NCBI GenBank assembly: GCA_036266155.1 | Contig: DATANR010000488.1 | Span: 1-16,853 of the forward strand | Direction: 5' to 3' | Source of the DNA: SIAJ01 sp036266155 | Lineage (GTDB): Bacteria > Planctomycetota > Planctomycetia > Gemmatales > Gemmataceae | Length of the DNA: 16,853 nt | Shown here: piece by piece, positions 15,240-16,853 of the stretch | Layout: each line of letters starts with the position of its first letter | How positions within the stretch are numbered: the stretch's first letter is position 1 | The notes under the pieces: model-generated | The model's input: the letters and a program-made list of their open reading frames with translations, nothing else | Database searches by the model: none | What the model was told of the DNA's origin: nothing | Program-made: the position numbers and the translations under genes

Positions 15240-15833
15240 TCACTTGCCCGGCGTGTAACTCTCCAATTCCAACACCGCCTCCTGGCTGCCGAGCGTGAAC
15301 TTCAGCTTCACGATGCCAATGTCCTTGGCGAACCAGTAATCGATGTTTGAAGTGGTGCTTCCCACCGTCATGTCCGCGCCCTTGACGTGGATCGTGTCGT
15401 ACGTGCCCGCTGGGACCGTGACCTTTTCTTTGCTGGCCGTGAACTTGCCCTTGAGCGCCTGGCCGCCACCCTTGGTGTCGATGGTCCATTCCTTGGTCGT
15501 ATCCGGATCGGTCGGCAGGAAGAGAATCGGCGCATCGGCCGCGACGTTGTTCACGCTGTAACGAACGACGCCGTCCTTGGTCACGCCGATGACTTCGGTG
15601 GCCGAAACTTTGTTGCCCGCGCTCACCTCGATCTTGAACCCACTGTTCGTGCCCACTTTTTCCGGGCCCGTGATCTTCATTTTGATCGGCCCGCCCTGGA
15701 CCTTGTACGTCCACTCCGACCCGACCTTGATCGGGTAATACGGATGCGTCGTGGGCGCGGCCGTTTCCTGGGCCGAAAGCGTGATGCCGACCATGACGAC
15801 GGCAAGGACTGAAAACCCGGCCAGGCGCTTCAT
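15240..15833 (-). CDS. Secreted protein of unknown function
   Basis: The start at 15833 is chosen because GGAG lies seven bases upstream and the product then begins with a clean Sec signal peptide, MKRLAGFSVLAVVMVGITLS (1-20), likely cut before residue 22 or so. There is no lipobox cysteine. The mature part of about 175 residues starts with YYPIKVGSEWTYKVQG, a motif seen in many small secreted beta-rich proteins, and continues as short beta-strand-like segments rich in Lys, Thr and Gly, ending IVKLKFTLGSQEAVLELESY. No cysteines remain for disulphides or cofactors. It is probably a periplasmic or surface beta-sandwich protein, function unknown. It is divergent from the aldolase gene, with a palindromic repeat between them. 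Confidence 0.85.
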   Translation of the reverse strand: MKRLAGFSVLAVVMVGITLSAQETAAPTTHPYYPIKVGSEWTYKVQGGPIKMKITGPEKVGTNSGFKIEVSAGNKVSATEVIGVTKDGVVRYSVNNVAADAPILFLPTDPDTTKEWTIDTKGGGQALKGKFTASKEKVTVPAGTYDTIHVKGADMTVGSTTSNIDYWFAKDIGIVKLKFTLGSQEAVLELESYTPGK

Positions 15834-16017
15834 CGCGAAACTCCGAAGTTCAATTGTGCGAGAGGTTTGTTGTATTCGTCTTCCGTACGCCGGCAAAGAC
15901 TGCCTTCGCTATATTCAACCATTCGAGCGGCTTCGTCAACAGCTCGTAGGTCAGGTTTCCAACCTGACCAGAAGAATTGGGTCAGGTTGGAAACCGGACC
16001 TACCTGGGAGTTCGGCC
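15834..16017. other. Divergent intergenic region between secreted protein and aldolase
   Basis: This 184-base region must hold control signals for both flanking genes. TATATT (15910-15915) is the best -10-like box toward the aldolase, but no good -35 is correctly spaced. On the other strand, TTGCCG and TACAAC spaced 16 bases are weak matches for the secreted-protein gene. The right half is occupied by the palindromic repeat described separately. The frame of the aldolase stays open leftward through this region by chance. Confidence 0.4.
15946..16003. repeat. Palindromic repeat element, 24-base arms
   Basis: Two 24-base arms (15946-15969 and 15980-16003) are inverted copies with one mismatch, separated by 10 bases. 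The left arm is itself a hairpin: GGTCAGGTT (15949-15957) pairs with AACCTGACC (15961-15969) around TCC; the right arm does the same with one mismatch. The outer ends read GTAGGTC and GACCTAC. I recall similar GTAGGTCAGGTTTCC elements scattered in planctomycete genomes, which suggests a REP- or MITE-like dispersed repeat, but I cannot search for copies. The right arm ends two bases before the aldolase Shine-Dalgarno (16006-16010). Confidence 0.85.
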
Positions 16018-16812
16018 ATGCGCGGCAACACGGTCAAGCGGAACCTTCGCGACGGAAAGCCGGTCGTCGGCACCTGGCTAACGCTCGGCAACCTGCCGGC
16101 CACGCGCTTCCTCGCCCGCATGGGATTCGACTACTTGACCGTCGACATCGAGCACAACTCGATGGGCATCGAACTCAGCTCCAACCTCTTCGGAGCGATC
16201 GCCGATGCCGGGTGCATCGCCCTGGCCCGCGTGCCGGCCGGGAAGCACGACCACATCAAGCGCGTGCTGGACAATGGGGCACATGGCGTCGTCGTTCCCA
16301 TGGTCAATACGCGGGAAGAAGCCGAAGAGATCGTCGCGGCCTGCCTTTATCCGCCGATCGGCAACCGCAGCGTCGGCGGGGCGGTACATGCGCTCAACTT
16401 CGATGCCGACCCGGCGGAGTATTACGCCAAGGCGAACGACGAGGTTGCGATCATCCTTCAGTGCGAGCACATCCAGGCCGTGCGTAACTTTGAGCAGGTA
16501 TTCTCGGTCCCCGGCATCGACGCCGTTTTCGTCGGCCCGAACGATCTCGCCGCCAGCATGCGGGGGCCGGATGGCAAACCGCCGCATCCGGACGTGTTCA
16601 AGGAAACGCTCGCCACCATCCTGGCCGCGTGCAAGAAGATCGGCGTCGCGGCCGGCATCCACACGTTCAGCGTCGAGGAAGCCAAATCGCGCATCGCCGA
16701 CGGCTGGCAGTTCATCGCGGTCAACAGCGAACTGAAGATGCTCATGGACGGGGCGAAACGCACTGTCGACGGCATGGGCATTCAGAAGAGCGGGAACATG
16801 GTGAAATACTGA
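16018..16812 (+). CDS. HpcH/HpaI family class II aldolase
   Basis: The ATG at 16018 has GGGAG seven bases upstream and gives a 264-residue product, close to E. coli HpaI in size; the frame is open further left but runs through the palindromic repeat. Conserved sites fall at HpaI-like spacing: DIEHNSMG with H46, ARVP with R71, metal-ligand candidates E150 in LQCEHIQA and D176 in FVGPNDLAAS, and the GNRSVGG turn (115-121). These enzymes use a divalent metal and pyruvate enolate in reversible aldol cleavage, for example of 4-hydroxy-2-oxoheptanedioate or 2-keto-3-deoxy-L-rhamnonate. Which substrate applies here is unknown; sugar-acid breakdown is a reasonable guess for a planctomycete. A citrate lyase beta-like role is less likely at this length. 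It is divergent from the secreted protein. Confidence 0.92.
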   Translation: MRGNTVKRNLRDGKPVVGTWLTLGNLPATRFLARMGFDYLTVDIEHNSMGIELSSNLFGAIADAGCIALARVPAGKHDHIKRVLDNGAHGVVVPMVNTREEAEEIVAACLYPPIGNRSVGGAVHALNFDADPAEYYAKANDEVAIILQCEHIQAVRNFEQVFSVPGIDAVFVGPNDLAASMRGPDGKPPHPDVFKETLATILAACKKIGVAAGIHTFSVEEAKSRIADGWQFIAVNSELKMLMDGAKRTVDGMGIQKSGNMVKY

Positions 16813-16853
16813 GAGTGGTCCGAAATTGAGAGATGGCCAAACACATACCGGGG

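Noticed and set aside
14424..15350. Plus-strand open frame (308 codons) opposite pyrF and its upstream region
   Set aside because: PyrF on the minus strand has all catalytic residues; the plus frame is Arg/Ala-rich, runs through the hairpin at 15186-15214 and lacks family features.
15751..16017. N-terminal extension of the aldolase frame
   Set aside because: It crosses the palindromic repeat and the secreted-protein gene; the ATG at 16018 has an RBS and matches the length of HpaI.
16833..16853. Possible start of a next gene (ATG at 16833, MAKHIPG)
   Set aside because: Only seven codons are visible and the upstream GAGAG is too close and weak to support a call.
1..16853. Phage, transposon, CRISPR array, tRNA or defence-system signatures
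   Set aside because: No transposase, integrase, regularly spaced direct repeats, cloverleaf or toxin/nuclease motifs were seen; the kinase/VWA/SpoVR set is a known stress-related cluster rather than a defence island.

Overview
The window looks like chromosomal DNA of a planctomycete (phylum Planctomycetota). The strongest pointer is a neighbouring pair of a planctomycete-type cytochrome c/DUF1549/DUF1553 protein and a Tat-exported DUF1501 protein, which expands in this phylum. U-poor terminators and a short palindromic repeat fit as well. I see no phage, transposase, CRISPR, tRNA or rRNA, and no intergenic stretch above about 220 bases. The species cannot be named from the sequence.

Layout, left part (1-5453, + strand): the stress/sporulation-associated triad PrkA serine kinase (5' end cut off by the window edge), DUF444/YeaH VWA-like protein and SpoVR. 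A fourth, unrecognised 161-residue cistron overlaps the spoVR 3' end. A small bacterial SRP RNA (4.5S-like) sits between prkA and the DUF444 gene; no short ORF accounts for this stretch. It is followed by a 9-nt periodic repeat and a hairpin that would cover the DUF444 ribosome-binding site. A perfect stem-loop closes the cluster at 5476-5507.

Middle part: a GT39/PMT_2-type membrane glycosyltransferase and a small four-cysteine (CxxC...CxxC) protein (+ strand, 5580-7477). These converge on a minus-strand block (7474-12969) read in the order GT4 glycosyltransferase, secreted two-haem-motif DUF1549/DUF1553 protein, DUF1501 protein. The last two genes are coupled by a TAATG stop/start overlap.

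Right part: a PLP-dependent aspartate-type aminotransferase (+) converges on type-2 pyrF (-). Upstream of pyrF on the same strand is a small secreted protein, separated from it by a perfect U-poor hairpin. An HpcH/HpaI-family aldolase (+) is divergent from the secreted protein. The divergent region carries a 58-bp palindromic element whose right arm ends two bases before the aldolase Shine-Dalgarno.

Most genes are recognisable families. The least explained parts are the SRP RNA inside the prkA cluster with its downstream leader, the fourth cistron after spoVR, and the palindromic repeat abutting the aldolase ribosome-binding site.
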